Shown here: positions 33,327 to 45,405 of the stretch, piece after piece
Layout of the letters: every line of letters starts with the position of its first letter
How positions within the stretch are numbered: position 1 is the first letter of the stretch
Position numbers and translations under genes: made by a program
Notes under the pieces: generated by a model
What the model was told of the DNA's origin: nothing
The model's input: the letters and a program-made list of their open reading frames with translations, nothing else
The model's database searches: none
Assembly (NCBI RefSeq): GCF_004011695.2
Contig: NC_082409.1
Coordinates: 1,364,001 to 1,428,000, forward strand
Reading direction: 5' to 3'
From: Ascochyta rabiei
Lineage: Eukaryota > Ascomycota > Dothideomycetes > Pleosporales > Didymellaceae
Length of the DNA: 64,000 bases

Positions 33327-34163
33327 TCAATCCTTTACGTCCTCAATCGAGTTCTCGATGCCTTCCCCGTTTTCCGTCTTCTCCCAAGCTTTTGTAGCAT
33401 CCTCGAACAGCGTCACCGAACTGATTAGAGGCTTCACCTGCACAAGACCCTTTGCAATCAACTTGACTGCCAACTCATAGTCTCCCGCATCGTATCTGAA
33501 GCAGCCTCTGAACATCAACTGCTTGTTGCTCAGCGCCACAATTGGAAACTCAATCTTCGCCTTTCCCACACCCATCTGCACGTACTTGCCTCCAGGTCTC
33601 AACAAACGTATGCCCATGTTGATACTCGATGCAGCGCCGGATGTCTCAATCACAGTATCCACCTTACCGCCGACAGTACCAATACCGAACTCCTCCAAAT
33701 CAAACTCCTTCAACAACCTTTTTGCATCCTCCTCCGGGCTCCTCTTCGCATCAGCGCAAAACTTCTCCACCCTGAGATGACCCCTCGCAAACTCCAAACT
33801 TTTTCTCAAGAATATCAATAACGACGATCTGATGCGCGCCAAACTGCCTCGCCACAGCCGCCACAAGCAACCCAATCGTCCCACTCCCCATCACAACCAC
33901 CGTCTCCCCGGGCCTCACATCCGCCAGCCTCACAGCATGCACCACGACACTCAACGGCTCGACCAGCCCTGCTTCCTGTAACCCGACCCCCGCAGGCAGC
34001 TTATACACAAAGTCCTCAGCAACGCGGAAGTACTTGCTCAGCGCCCCCGCCGTATTCGGCGGGCCAGGAGCAGCCGCGAACCGCATCTGCCGACATAGAT
34101 GGTAGGATCCGCTCATGCAGGGCATGCAGCAACGACACGGCGTCCCGGGCTCAATGGCCATGC
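33327..34163 (-). pseudogene. Truncated, frameshifted sorbitol/xylitol dehydrogenase
   Basis: The C-terminal two thirds of a zinc-type polyol dehydrogenase (MDR family). Homology starts abruptly at MAIEPGTPC, keeps the structural-zinc ligands in CRCCMPCMSGSYHLC (C-x2-C-x2-C-x7-C), then KLPAGVGLQEAGLVEPLSV, the NAD site VVMGSGTIGLL and DILEKK. There the frame is lost near 33798-33808 (one surplus base after GAGAAAAAG); it resumes one frame over with LEFARGHLRVEKF and continues through VIETSGAASSINMGIRLLRPGGKYVQMG to the stop. The first about 95 residues, with the catalytic-zinc Cys and GHE motif, are missing and replaced by a transposon-terminus-like sequence. It is therefore surely non-functional as a polyol dehydrogenase, though once probably part of sugar/polyol catabolism. 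Confidence 0.85.
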
Positions 34164-34170
34164 GGTAAAA

Positions 34171-34198
34171 CCGGGGCGTCACGCGCACGGATATAGTA
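34171..34198. repeat. Orphan transposon terminus at the dehydrogenase break point
   Basis: CGTCACGCGCACGG at 34177-34190, followed by ATATAG and TA, matches the right terminus of the outer Fot1/Tan1-like element (CATCACGCGCACGG then ACACGG and TA at 52159-52180). The differences (C to T, G to A) are RIP-type. It has the orientation of a right end, but dehydrogenase coding sequence, not a transposon body, lies immediately to its left. Confidence 0.75.
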
Positions 34199-35132
34199 TT
34201 TAAGAGCTCCATACGTGGTCTATTCGTAGCTTATTAAGATTGAGATTTAGACAGAAGGAGCGACGACCTGCCACAGTAGTATTATGTGCTACTTAGTGCT
34301 CTATACGGTAAAATTTTACTCTACATGTGCTAGTCATGCGTGCAGCCCCATAGGGTTGATAGTAGGGGAGAAAGGACTTACCCAAGCATGGTTGGTGCCC
34401 TTAGCAATGTGACTGAGGATGTTCTCGACGTGTGTTGGCTCGTTCCAATGGGGTACCTTGACGGGGTTGATATTCCAGAGCCTGGCCATATCTTCCATAT
34501 GTAATCAAATGGTTACGGAAGCCAGGAAATTCACCATCACACAAGAAAATGCTAATGACGCTTTGGGACTCAAGCCTACGCTTTAGGTTGCGCTTTAATC
34601 GACGGTTTCTTTTGGAATCCAATAGCGAACGATTTTTAAACAATTAATCAGTAAGCGCGGTTACGCTTCCCGGTGTCCTGATGCGAATTAATGGAAGCGC
34701 GGATGCTTTTGGTCATCGTGCTGCAGCGATACTAACTACCTACGCGACCACTACGCCGTGCATTCGTCATGATGCAGCATGCTTCTACTTCATGGCCTTG
34801 CTTTTTTTGCGACAACTTCTCAATTCAGCTCCTGAACAGCCAGAATTCGCGAAGCTGTCAATGCAGAACGGTGATCGTGATGTCTTTCTAGCGTCTTCGT
34901 CGCACTTGGATTGCTTCCGGCACGGGACTGTTATTGGCCAACCGGATGGGAGCAAAGCTATAGAGTTGAGTCAGATTCAGAGTCCAGCTGTCATCTCGCA
35001 GTACACCACGTCAAATTGCTGGGCACATTTTTCGAGAAGTTGTGTCGAAGGAGCAGGTACAGTGATGGTGCAATACTATCTCCACATGCCTTCTATCGAT
35101 TGAGGTTGCTTGATCCTCGGACTAGCGACATC
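34199..35132. other. Decayed intergenic DNA with possible exon remnant
   Basis: Mixed normal and AT-rich sequence. On the minus strand, 34500-34384 opens with ATG and reads MEDMARLWNINPVKVPHW... and after ...GTNHAW meets a perfect donor GTAAGT, which looks like a surviving first exon of a gene I cannot name. A plus-strand frame of 140 codons at 34681-35103 shows no family features and is not called. Confidence 0.4.
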
Positions 35133-35750
35133 CTACTCTTCCCGGGTATCCGTGTTCAGGATCCAATCATCCTCAGCTGGCGTGATGAGTTTGCCCTTGA
35201 GCTGTTTGATCGCGTAATTCGGACCCGAACGACCGCCCTCCACGTTCTCACGAAGCTTTTGAAGAGCCTCTGAGCTCCAAATTGCTAATATCGGCTCGCT
35301 GAATCCAGCTGTATTGACGAAGCAAGGTACAGGAACCTAGTAGGATTCTCTAAGATGGTGCGGAGCTGCAGGATCGAGTACAGGAAAGTTGCAGGCCACA
35401 ACCATCCAATTTGCGTTTGGGTCATATCGATGAGCAGCGAGCAGGCCGGCTGCGGGACCATTATCCTGTGTAGTATCGTCTGAAATTTTCTTCAATTCGA
35501 AATGCTTGAGACCAGTCATGCTTAGTAACAACAGCACTTCTTTCTGCAGAACGTCGTCGAGTACCGAATTATCTGCCACAGAGAAGTATATTGCGTGCGT
35601 TTCAGGGAGGGCGACATGCACCACGTGGATGAGTTGTCTGTAAAGCGGTTGGTTGGTTGATGGAACAGGAAGCAAATGCTTGGGAGAACCCATACGTGAA
35701 GATCACGCTCCAGCAAGAACAAGAAGCTTTAATGAATCGATTTCGTTCAT
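35133..35750 (-). pseudogene. MobA-like molybdopterin/NTP nucleotidyltransferase with two nonsense codons
   Basis: One continuous frame of 206 codons if two internal stops are ignored: TGA at codon 16 (35705-35703) and TAG at 35339-35337. The start reads MNEIDSLKLLVLAGA, then the nucleotide-binding loop SSRMGSPKHLLP (the LAGGxSxRMGxxK signature, with the stop in the middle). Next come DNGPAAGLLAAH and WMVVACNFPVLD (DxP motif degenerated to NFP), and the C-terminal FSEPILAIWSSEAL and ENVEGGRSGPNYA. These are the marks of MobA/CTP:molybdopterin cytidylyltransferase-like proteins. The stops are consistent with CGA to TGA and CAG to TAG. The gene lies 53 bp from the edge of the transposon nest, so spill-over mutation is plausible. 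Confidence 0.85.
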
Positions 35751-35804
35751 GTCTGATGTTTCAGCCCTGTGCAGTGATGTGCACACTACAAGGGTCGGGT
35801 GATA

Positions 35805-35851
35805 CCGTGTCCGTGCGCGTGATGCCTGGATTCGCGTGACGCCCCACCAAC
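35805..35851 (+). repeat. Left TIR of outer Fot1/Tan1-like element
   Basis: CCGTGTCCGTGCGCGTGATG opens about 47 bp that match the reverse complement of 52132-52178 with about four differences, all C/T or G/A. Preceded by TA. Confidence 0.9.
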
Positions 35852-36502
35852 ACCAAATACACTAATCTTTAACGCGTTATAACATAACTAATATAGATCT
35901 AATTTAATTAGTAATAGAAGTAATTAAATCCTTAAAACTAGAAGAGGATTTTTCGTATAACAAAGTTGCAGCTAGGTTTAGTATTAATAGATTAATGTTA
36001 GCTTAGAGACACTAAGGCCTTTAGGCATTACACGTAACTAAGATTATTAAATAATAATAACTTAACCTATAATAAGAGATAGAGCTAGTAAAGTATATAG
36101 AATTACTTACTAGCTGTTACTTACCTCCTACATAAGAGATAATACAGAATTTTGCATTACTGCTAGCCTAAAAACTAGTCTCTAAAAGCTAGGTTATGCG
36201 TTTTATTAATAAGTACTCTATCTATCTTATCTTACGTTACTTAACTAGGATAGATTGCTAGTGTTATAACGCTAATTCCTATAATAAATACAAGCTCTAT
36301 TTTAACCTACTACAGCTTAAGATTACTAAATACTCTATTAAGCCTTACTATACATATAATATAGATAAGAAGGGCTTTATAATTAGACAGACTACTAGAA
36401 TAGAATATATGTTTAGTAAATATATATAGATAAAGGGAGAGGTTAAAGTATTTATTTAAGATAGTAACTAGGATTAGTAGACGCTTGTAGCGTGTGTGTA
36501 TG

Positions 36503-36670
36503 TGTTAAATAAAAGGTATTAGAGAAATGGGTTAGGCAATATACCTGCTAAGAAACTGTGTAGAGGCCCCTACTAGAACCTAGATAAGACGAAAATCACC
36601 CTTACATAGAACAAGAACAGATTATTAATACATTATTATTAACTTATTACTATTACTATCTAATCTAACA
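36503..36670 (+). repeat. 5' LTR of copia element
   Basis: 168 bp, TGTTAAATAAAAGG... to ...ATCTAACA, preceded by target duplication GTATG. Confidence 0.93.
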
Positions 36671-38274
36671 ATTAAGAGTCTTACTGCCGCTACGATAAGC
36701 ACTAATAACAAGTAAAATAGCAACTAGCCAAAGCTAGAGGGACGTAATAGTTATTCTTACTAACTTAAGTAAATAGATCCCCTAGTATTGCTAACTTAAG
36801 ATGCAATGCAAAGCTCTAGAAATCTGGGATATTATAGACCTAGAAGGTAACACTTAACTATGCGCAAAGCCTATTAAACTATAACCTCTACTTATCTTAG
36901 AATACAAACTAGCCTCTGCTCTAAGGAGCACTTAGGCATCCTCCTTAACATAAACTATAAGGGGCAATACATGCGCAACTATATAAGAATTAATTAACCC
37001 TGTTAATACCTTTATAGCGACAACTAATACCCTAATATAATACTTAGAACTCTTAGTAGAAGGAAAGGAAGCATACAACAGCAACGCGTAAGAATTTAAA
37101 ATAATTTTTAACTTATATAAAATACGCAAGTAAAACTACTAAGATAAACAGAAATATATAGCTATAATAATAAAACACTTAAATACTATAGTTAGCCCTT
37201 ATCTACAAGTAAGCTGCTTTAACAAACACAGCACCCTACAGACCTAGATTACAAATGTCTAGGTAGTAGTAGGAGTAGATCTTAATAATAAGATTAGAAG
37301 GGTATAAGAAAGGTACTATAAAGCACTAAAGCCTATAAGAGTCCTGTAAAATTAGGAACTATAGCTTAGTAAATATAACTAAGCTTTAACTTGCGTAGAA
37401 GCCCTTAAAATAGGGGACGTAATACAGAGTAAGCTAGTTATAGACAACTTCCTAAAAGTAGTCTTAAAGATTGCCCTAGTATAGATGGCAACATTTACTA
37501 GTACAGGAAGCAACTAAAGTAATATAGAAAGAAGATAGATAATAAAACTCTTCTGTAAGTATATAAGCCTAGCCTATCTAATATAAGGTAGAATAAAAAG
37601 TGCCTTTATAACAGATAGTGGAGCCTTTATAGTAAGTGGTGAATCTAACTTAAACACACAGAGGGACGCCTTAAGTGTGCAAATTAGAGCGCTATCTGCA
37701 GCCCTAAACTAAAGGCAATTAAAGCGCAAAATAAATGTGTCTAGTAATAAGTCTAAGCAATTCTAAAGAAGGAATACAGCAGAAGCTGTAGACATATGTC
37801 TAGCTTACGAACAGCGCTATAACATTAGTAACTGTTACTATGTTAACAATAATTTAGAAACCCCTAAGTAGTTTAAACTAAATTAAAATATTACAAAGCT
37901 GGTATAGTATAAACTTTAACACAAGCTAGACTTATAAAGAACAGTAAACAAACTAAATACTAGTTTAAAGCGACCCTGCCTAGTAATAATAAACTCTTAA
38001 TTAATTACTCTACACATTAAGACGTCTTAAACACTAGATAAGATTATTAAGTAACTAGATAGCTAAGAAATTGCTTAGGTTAATAAAGGTAGTATAAAAG
38101 TAGCATGTAGCGTAAGTAATTAAGGATATCTATTAAAGGAGGTATTTCTCCTAGATTCTAGCTTAACTACGCATATCTATAATAACCTCTTAAGACTTAG
38201 AGACGTACGCTAGCTAGCAATAGGAGATTATATCTAGACTAGAAACTCTAAGGTCTAGATATAAGGATATAGTA
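36671..38274 (+). pseudogene. Copia gag and protease remnant
   Basis: Heavily TpA-enriched sequence with frequent TAG/TAA. Towards its end (about 38155-38274) the plus strand reads LDSSLTTHIYNN (degenerate D-S-G protease active site, where the Gly codon is lost) and ends in IQGYSTV. The gypsy insertion follows immediately, so protease is separated from integrase. Confidence 0.7.
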
Positions 38275-38279
38275 CTGTT

Positions 38280-38434
38280 TGTTATAGACTGGCCTTAGGG
38301 TGGGATATAATAAGGGTCAATATGGTATTGTATCTCTTAAGGAGGTAACATGTTGCGTGTCCTTCTAATATGTCTGTAGGGCACGTAACCATCCCGTCTT
38401 GCTTAAGGCTTAGACAAGGTCTAAGCCTATAACA
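38280..38434 (-). repeat. 3' LTR of gypsy element (minus-strand orientation)
   Basis: 155 bp copy of 45246-45400; CTGTT precedes on the plus strand. Confidence 0.93.
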
Positions 38435-41400
38435 TACCTCCTTTCCCTATCTCTCCCTAGCTAAGTGTATTTTGCTAGGTCCTTTCTGCGTTTTGTGTGG
38501 ACCAGCGGGCGCTAGTAGCAGGTAAACTCTAGAGCCAGTTGTGGTTGCGTAAGGGCCTGCCTCTTAGTAGGTTAGCTGTTAGTCTAGTCTGTAGTTTACC
38601 TGGGGTAGTCCCTGTGCGCACCTAGGTTGTTTTTGTTTTACCTAGCGCACCTTTCCTTATTAGACGCTGTACTACTCCCTGCTCTTACCTAACCTACCTA
38701 TGTTGTACCTGCCCATCTTTCTGTACCTACCTGTCTAGTTTAAACAATATGTCTGTTGTTGCGCCTAGCTCTAGTCACTAGGCTAACAGTTATAGGGGCG
38801 GTAGTCCCCCTAGCAGAGGCAGTTGTAGCCCGCCACGTCCCCTTCTGTCTACCTACAACATTCCCCTGGTATTTTATAACAGTTATCTAGGTTTTTAATT
38901 GCAGAAACTAACTATGTCTATAGAGAGCCTGCTGTTGCTGCATTAGTAACTATAAGGTTAAGGGTAACTCTAAGGACAAGGACTTGGTCCCTGTCCCTGC
39001 CCGCGCTGTCCCCTGCTGCCTCTGCCACCAGCTTACTATCCTTACTAGCTGGCCTAGTAAGTGTCTTACGTCTGTTATGGGCCTACTACTAGCTAATTCT
39101 ATCTACAGCCAACTGCCTCCCTAGTACTAGCAAGACCTGCTGCACCTGCGCTAAGCGCTGCTGCGTTTGTTATTAAGACAACAGTCTTTTTACTGCTAAT
39201 ACAGAGCTCTACTGTACCTAGCGCAACTTTAAGGGGTACATCTAGGTATGTGGCTTTATCCCAGGTCTATGTCTGTAGCTAATAGTTGTTAAGGCGTCTG
39301 TGTAGGGTGGCAACGTCCACATTAATGTGCCTAGAACCTGGGGTGTTAATAGCAACAAGGCTAACTAGGGCAGGTAGCCTACCTTTGTCTGTAAGTGTCC
39401 TGCCTGTTGCTGTAAGGGGCGTTTCACTGATCTACCGTGCACTGTTTAGGCACCTACCACAAGCTCTACTAAGCCTATAAGTCTGCCCTTAACCTAGCCT
39501 ACGCCAACCCCTTGCTAGCTAAGCAGCTAACCTCTTCTTGTGTTGCCTGTTCCCCCCCTAAGCCTGGTGCGCAGATTACGCTGCCTACCACACCTTTATC
39601 TAGCTATTGCAGTAGCAACTAGTTTAACGCCTACTTTTAACAGTTTACGTCTGCTGTAGGGATAGCTATTAAGACGCAGACCAAGCGTATAAACTAGTTT
39701 AAGGAGGTCTAGGCCTATACTACTATAAGTCTTCTGCCTATATTAAGAGCGTAGCTAATCTGCCCTAAAGGAGGCTATTAACCAGGTTAAGCGCTTGCTT
39801 ACTACGCCCTGCTGCCGCCTAGAGTACCTGTTGTTATCCTGCCTGTCCCGCCACCTGCGCTCTGCCTCCCCTGCTAAGCACCACCCTTCCCCCTGCCAGA
39901 TCTGCTCACCCCCCTGCCAAGTCTGCTTGCCTCTCTACTGCTACTGCTTACTCTCCCTATTAGAGCTGCGCACCCTACGTTGTAGCACTGCAGCACCTAC
40001 CCCTTACTCCTTAGCCTGGTTGTAATAGGCCTGCAGCATCTCTGTTAGTAACAAGGAGGAGGATAAGGAGGAGGACAACTATAAGCAGGACTGCTGCCGC
40101 TGTATAGCGCGCAATCAGGCCCTAGACACAGCCACCTCTGCCCGCTATTCCCTGTCTAACAAGACCATCTTTTAAGAACTAAGTTTTTATGTTAGCAGCT
40201 AGTAGAGTATAGGAAGTGGTGTTATGCTGTTGCTGTAGGGGTCCTAAGCTCTCCTGCGCTAGGCACTAGGCCCAGCACAGCATCTCCTAATAGGACCCCT
40301 TAAGGGTTATTATAAAATAACAAAAGTTCTTCCTACCTTAACCTGCCCCTTGCGTTCTATATGTACTGCTGTAAAGGCCTTCTAGGCTGTTGTATCCTGT
40401 AATGCGTCTAGAGGCTTCTATATTAGCTTTATGTATTCTTTCTATTTAACTAGAACCTATAACTTGTTCTGTCCGCAGGCCTTCTTCTTTTTTAGGATTG
40501 CCTCTACCTCCCATTTAGCCAGGGTCAGATTGTCCTCCTCTAGAGCAACTAGTAGACCTTGTCTACTTTCCTGTAGGCGCTGTGTTAGTAGTAGGTTAGA
40601 ACCTGTACGTTCTAGCAGGTCTATATACACTGTCTTGTAGAGGTTACCTAGTAAATCTAGAGTAACAGTTAAAGGGGTAGGAACTGCAACTACTGTGTAC
40701 TGGGCTTATAACTAGTTAAGCTTCTAGCTTAGCCTGTTAGTTTTTACGTTGTAGAGAGAAAACTACACTCTATCTCCTACGTAGTACCGCTCTGTAGGCC
40801 TACAGCTACAGTCTATTGCGTCATAAGTGTGTTGTTATACCTATACTATAGCTGCCTAGGTAAGCTCTGTACCCTACTAGAGGTGGTCTAGGAAATGGAC
40901 TGCCTGTCCCTGTGGTGTGTTCTAGCTAACAGTTAGAAGTACTGTTGTCTGTAGAAGGTCTATATTATAGCTGTAGAGGAGCAGGTTAGAACTAACCCTA
41001 GTAACTAAAGAATTGTAATTGTTAAGAGCTAGTTAGCAGGCTAGAAGGTAGTTAGGCTAGTTATCCTGTTTAAAGTTAACTATAACCTATAGGACTACCT
41101 ACACCTCTTAGTTAGCCTGCTCTGTCCCTCTGTCTGTCTAGGGGTAGTAGGCTATAGAGAGTAGCTAGTCCACCCCTATAAGGCTACACAGCGTTGTCCA
41201 AAAATGTCCCAGCTAGTCTAAGCCACAGTCTAAGATTATAGAGCTAGGAAAGCCTTAGAACCACTACTACGTGTTGCAGAAGACCTTAGCGCAATATTCT
41301 GCAGTTATAGAAGTTATCGCCTTAAGCTACATATACTTAGAGAGGCAATCTGTAATAACTAGAAGATAGCGCAGTGCGTCCTTGTTAGCCTAAGAGAGGT

Positions 41401-44400
41401 TAACTATAAAGTCTATTAAAATCTAGGACTAAAAACAGTCAGCAATAGGCAACAGCTAGAGTAAGCCCTGTTATTAGCGCTGCGACACGTATATACTGTA
41501 ACAGTAGCAGTTACAGACATAATACTAAACGTCCTGTAATATCCCCTTCTAGTAGAAGTTGCGTCTAACAATGTAGAACGTGGTGTTAGCACCTAGATGG
41601 CCTATTAGGTTAGATTTGTGTGCCCTTTAGATTATTGTAGTTGTAAGTAGCTTCTAGTACAGAACCTACGTAACCCTGCGCTATACCAGCGTGCTATAAG
41701 CACTAAGCATGTAATCTACAATCTGCTAAGTAGTCTTAGCCTTAGGAGGGAACTAGTAGGCCCTATTATAGATGGCAGACAGGCGCGCTATATGCCCTGC
41801 GTCCTACTAAACACCTTTGTCCTACAGTAATTATATATACGTGTTAATAAAAAGTAGAGGTATACTAGGGCCTAGTATACTAATTGCTAACACTAAAACT
41901 AGGGTTATTATCCTATAGACCCCCTCTAACCTCCTATTATAGTCCTGTTCCTAGCAGCTTAGCGCATCTAGTTAGGCTACCAAGCGTTCTAGGCAGAAGC
42001 AAAGGTAGAAACAGAACTTTAACAGCTCCTCTGCCTATTAGTGCTGCCTCTTACTTAGCCTGCGTGCTGTAGTAAAGTACTAGAGGTTCTTATAGTTAGT
42101 TAGGATAGTAAACAGCCTAGTAACAGACCCTAATTTAGCTACCTAGACCCCTAGGCACTTTATAACAGCAGTTAACTCCTTATTATAGATAGTGTAGTTC
42201 TGTTATTCTGTTATAAGTGTAGTAGAGTAGTACGCTACTAGGTAAAGCACCTTTCTATGCTATTAAGAAAGGCAGCTGCCTAGCGCCTTACTAGAGTAGT
42301 CTACCTCTAATAGTGTTTCTTACTTAGGGTTCTACTAGGCTAGGACTAGTTCTGTTATAAATGTGTTCTTTAGCCAGTAGAACGCTACGTCCTCCTCCTA
42401 CCCCTACCTAAACAGGATATCCTTCCCTATAAGTTAATTAAGTAGGGCTGCAATATTAGAGAAGGCTAGGATAAAGTCCTAGTAGAAGTTAGCAAACCCT
42501 AGGAAACTGCAAACCCTGCGTAAAGACTGTAGAGCTTCCTAATTATAGATAGCCTTAACCTTCTTAGGATTAGGATAAATGTCCTTTCTAGCCTCTATAA
42601 TATATCCTAGGTAGTGTACTTCCTTAGTTGCAAATACGCACTTCTTAGGATCTAAATACAGCCCTGCGTTGCGTAGGAGCGTAAGAACTCTGCTAACCTT
42701 CCCTAAGTAGTCTGTCCTAGACCTACTACTGTAAATAAGGACATTATCTAGGTATACAGTAGTATAGTTACCTAATATCTCCTAAAGCGCGCTGTTAATG
42801 TAGCGCTAGAAGGACGCTAGTGCTCTAGCCAGGCCAAACAGACAGACTAGCCACTTAAAGAGACTAAAACAGGTACATAACGCAGTAAGGTGCTTGTCTC
42901 CTTCTGCAACACAAATCTAGTAAAATGCTAAACAGAAATTAACCTTAGAGAACTAGCAGGCACCCCCTAGTGTACGTAACGTCTCCTTAATAAGAGGAAG
43001 TAGGTACTAGTTAGCAATTATAATGCTATTAAGTGCGTAATAGTCCACGCACATACGCCACCTGCTAGAGGACTTCTTAACTAGTAGGACTAGGGCCCCT
43101 ACTAGGGAAGAAGAGGCATAGATCTACCTCTTGTCTATAAGTGCTAACACTTGTTTCTGTAGCTTAAGTAGCTGGTCCCTTAGCATGTTGTATAGAGGGC
43201 CCTAGGGTAGAGGCTCCTCCTTCCTAGACTAGTCGCGTTGTAGTTGTATGTGGTAATCTATCTAGCCCCTATGTAGGGAAAGGCCAGAGGCTTTGCTCTC
43301 ATTAAATAGGTCCTAAAACTGGACCAACTTGGGGGGAAGAGGGTCCACCTTCTCCACCGTCCCTTGCGCTCCTAGGGATTAAACTGAGAGGATTTTAGTA
43401 ATGTTGTAGAGGCTTGTAGAGACAAACCAGTCCCTAGGTAAGCACTTCCAGAACCTATTAGCTAGGGTCTTATTAAACTTAGTTACTAATAGGAGAGCTA
43501 TATAAACGTTTGCTGTGCGCTGTAAGGACTTATAGACTATAAGGTTTCCTACCTGTTGTATCCTTAGTATACCCTTCTCTGCGTCTAACACCACACCCTC
43601 TTGTTAGAGCTAGGGCGTTCCTAAAATAACATCCTGGCTTAGACCTAGCACTACGTAGGCTACAGCCTACAAGTGCTACCTATCTAAGTTATACCTAAAC
43701 AGAACTAAACAGGAGATTATAGACTTCCTACTAGTGCCTACTACTTATGCTAAGCGTTATAGCAGCACCTTAATAAAGTCTCCTCCTAAGCGTGCAGCAA
43801 AGTTATCGCTTACTACACTAAAGCATTTACACCCTAAGTCTACTAGCACGTTAGCCTAAATTACCCTATTAATAAATAACAGAATATAGAATAGGGGCTT
43901 GTCTATAGAGTCTGTAATAGCTCCTCTAGTAGCCTGTAACGCCCCTATACTAGTGGTCTCCTCTACTAATATACTTCTATAGCGCTTCTAACTTAGACTT
44001 ATATTAGAAGCAGCTAGTTTCCCCTATACAAACCAGCCTCTTCCTTACCTAAGATTGTTACTGCCTGCACTGTAGTTACTACTGCGTTAGCATAATCCTA
44101 GTAAATGTGTCCCTCTTTGCCGTAATAGGTACATAGGTTAGCCCCCTAGCGTTACTAAAATACCTTATTAGGAACCTACATAGCCTAGTTAGGAGCAGAC
44201 TACTTCTAACCCCTATGCTTAGCACTACTACTAGTGCAAACTGCAGACATAACTGTTATCTTAACATTACTGTCCTTGTTACGCTTAGGCAGTGCCTAGG
44301 CAGAGATATAGCGTAGCTGGTTTTCTATAGCTATAGTCTTAACGTCTACAGTAATAGACTTATACTCTATAACAGCTGCGTTATAATCTATATAAGTTAC

Positions 44401-45245
44401 TCCTTAGTTTATTGCTATATTGCAGATGTTTGCGTTTAGGGCCTAGCAGAGCTTTAATAGGTGTTGTTCTCTGTCCTAGTAGAGGCTGCCACTTTGCACT
44501 AGTAGCTGCTTAAACTAGATAAAGAAGTCTGAGAATAACTTGTTAGGACCTTGCTGGACGCTTTCCAGCTTTGCCTAGACCTGTTCCTAGCTGTAGTTGT
44601 TGCTGTAGCAGAATTCTAGGTATACTAGGAAATCCTCTAGGCTCTACACACCTTAGGTACCCCTAATCTTGTAGAATAGAGCTATATCTTATTATATAGA
44701 TACGCTAAGCTAGGACTATATAAAGGTAAACATGTCCTATAGCCTACTAATAAAGGACCTATCTGCCTGCAGCTTATGTTCTATTATAACCTACCACGCC
44801 TTAAATAAGGATTTGTCCCTAGTAAAGGCCTTGCCTATAGGAAGAGGTTTCCTATAGGCTGTAGACATCTGTATAGAGGCATGCAGGCCTAGAGCAGACG
44901 CTAAAAACAGCACTTTGTAAGGTAGGTTAGGGGCTAGGGTAGACGTCAACGGGTACAGCGTTGCTCCTAAGTAGGACAATAGGACTGTAGACATAGGTCT
45001 AGTACAGGCACTAGCTGTTTATGCTAGGGATTCTACAAACGTGTGTATATTAGAGTTATTACACTTAAGTAATACTATACGCTTGTTAGCAGCTAATAAG
45101 GCTTACTGTAAGTTTATTATAAACTGCAACATCTAGGCTATAAATTCCTAAAGGGTTAAGGGGACAGATTTGTCTAAGGGGTTATTCTAGGAGCTGGCTG
45201 ACATAGTATAAGTGCTAGCTGTTCTCCTAGAAGAAGAGATATAAA
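38435..45245 (-). pseudogene. Gypsy gag-pol remnant
   Basis: Internal region of the gypsy element, read on the minus strand. Gag-like sequence lies at 45.2-44.1 kb (a 67-codon open piece at 44994-44791), a protease/RT junction fragment at 43594-43379, RT at 43.2-42.5 kb, RNase H at 42.5-41.9 kb, integrase at 41.8-40.8 kb. The longest open pieces are only 60-76 codons. Stops are overwhelmingly TAG or TAA at positions where CAG/CAA/TGG codons fit. Confidence 0.8.
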
Positions 45246-45400
45246 TGTTATAGACTAGCCTTAGGGTGGGATGTAATAAGGGTTGATATAGTATTATATC
45301 TCTTAAGGAGGTAACACGTTGCGTGTCCTTCTAATATGTCTGTAGGGCATATGACCATCCTGTCTTGCTTAAGGCTTAGACAAGGTCTAAGCCTATAACA
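45246..45400 (-). repeat. 5' LTR of gypsy element (minus-strand orientation)
   Basis: 155 bp with TG...CA ends and 8-bp inverted termini TGTTATAG/CTATAACA; CTGTT follows on the plus strand. Confidence 0.93.
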
Positions 45401-45405
45401 CTGTT

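Larger units (their letters stand above)
38280..45400 (-). mobile_element. Ty3/gypsy-type LTR retrotransposon, nested in copia
   Basis: Full-length 7121-bp element. LTRs of 155 bp (38280-38434; 45246-45400) begin TGTTATAG and end CTATAACA, with exact 5-bp duplication CTGTT at 38275-38279 and 45401-45405. About 11 LTR differences, all transitions. The coding strand is minus: a gag-like start (ATGTCAGCCAGC, just inside the upstream LTR) is broken by TAG. RT palm is seen as MCVDYYALN near 43065 and the catalytic Y-L-D-N at 42754-42743. Integrase core DFIVNLS...YLLVITDCLS lies near 41425-41335. Order PR-RT-INT identifies gypsy. Base composition is less AT-rich than the copia host, in line with later insertion. 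Confidence 0.93.

Noticed and set aside
34681..35103. 140-codon plus-strand frame in the decay zone
   Set aside because: No recognisable features and mixed codon use; surrounded by pseudogenes, so chance is more likely.
39286..42072. Plus-strand open frames of 60-76 codons within the gypsy element
   Set aside because: RT and integrase motifs read on the minus strand; the plus-strand frames are chance gaps between stops.
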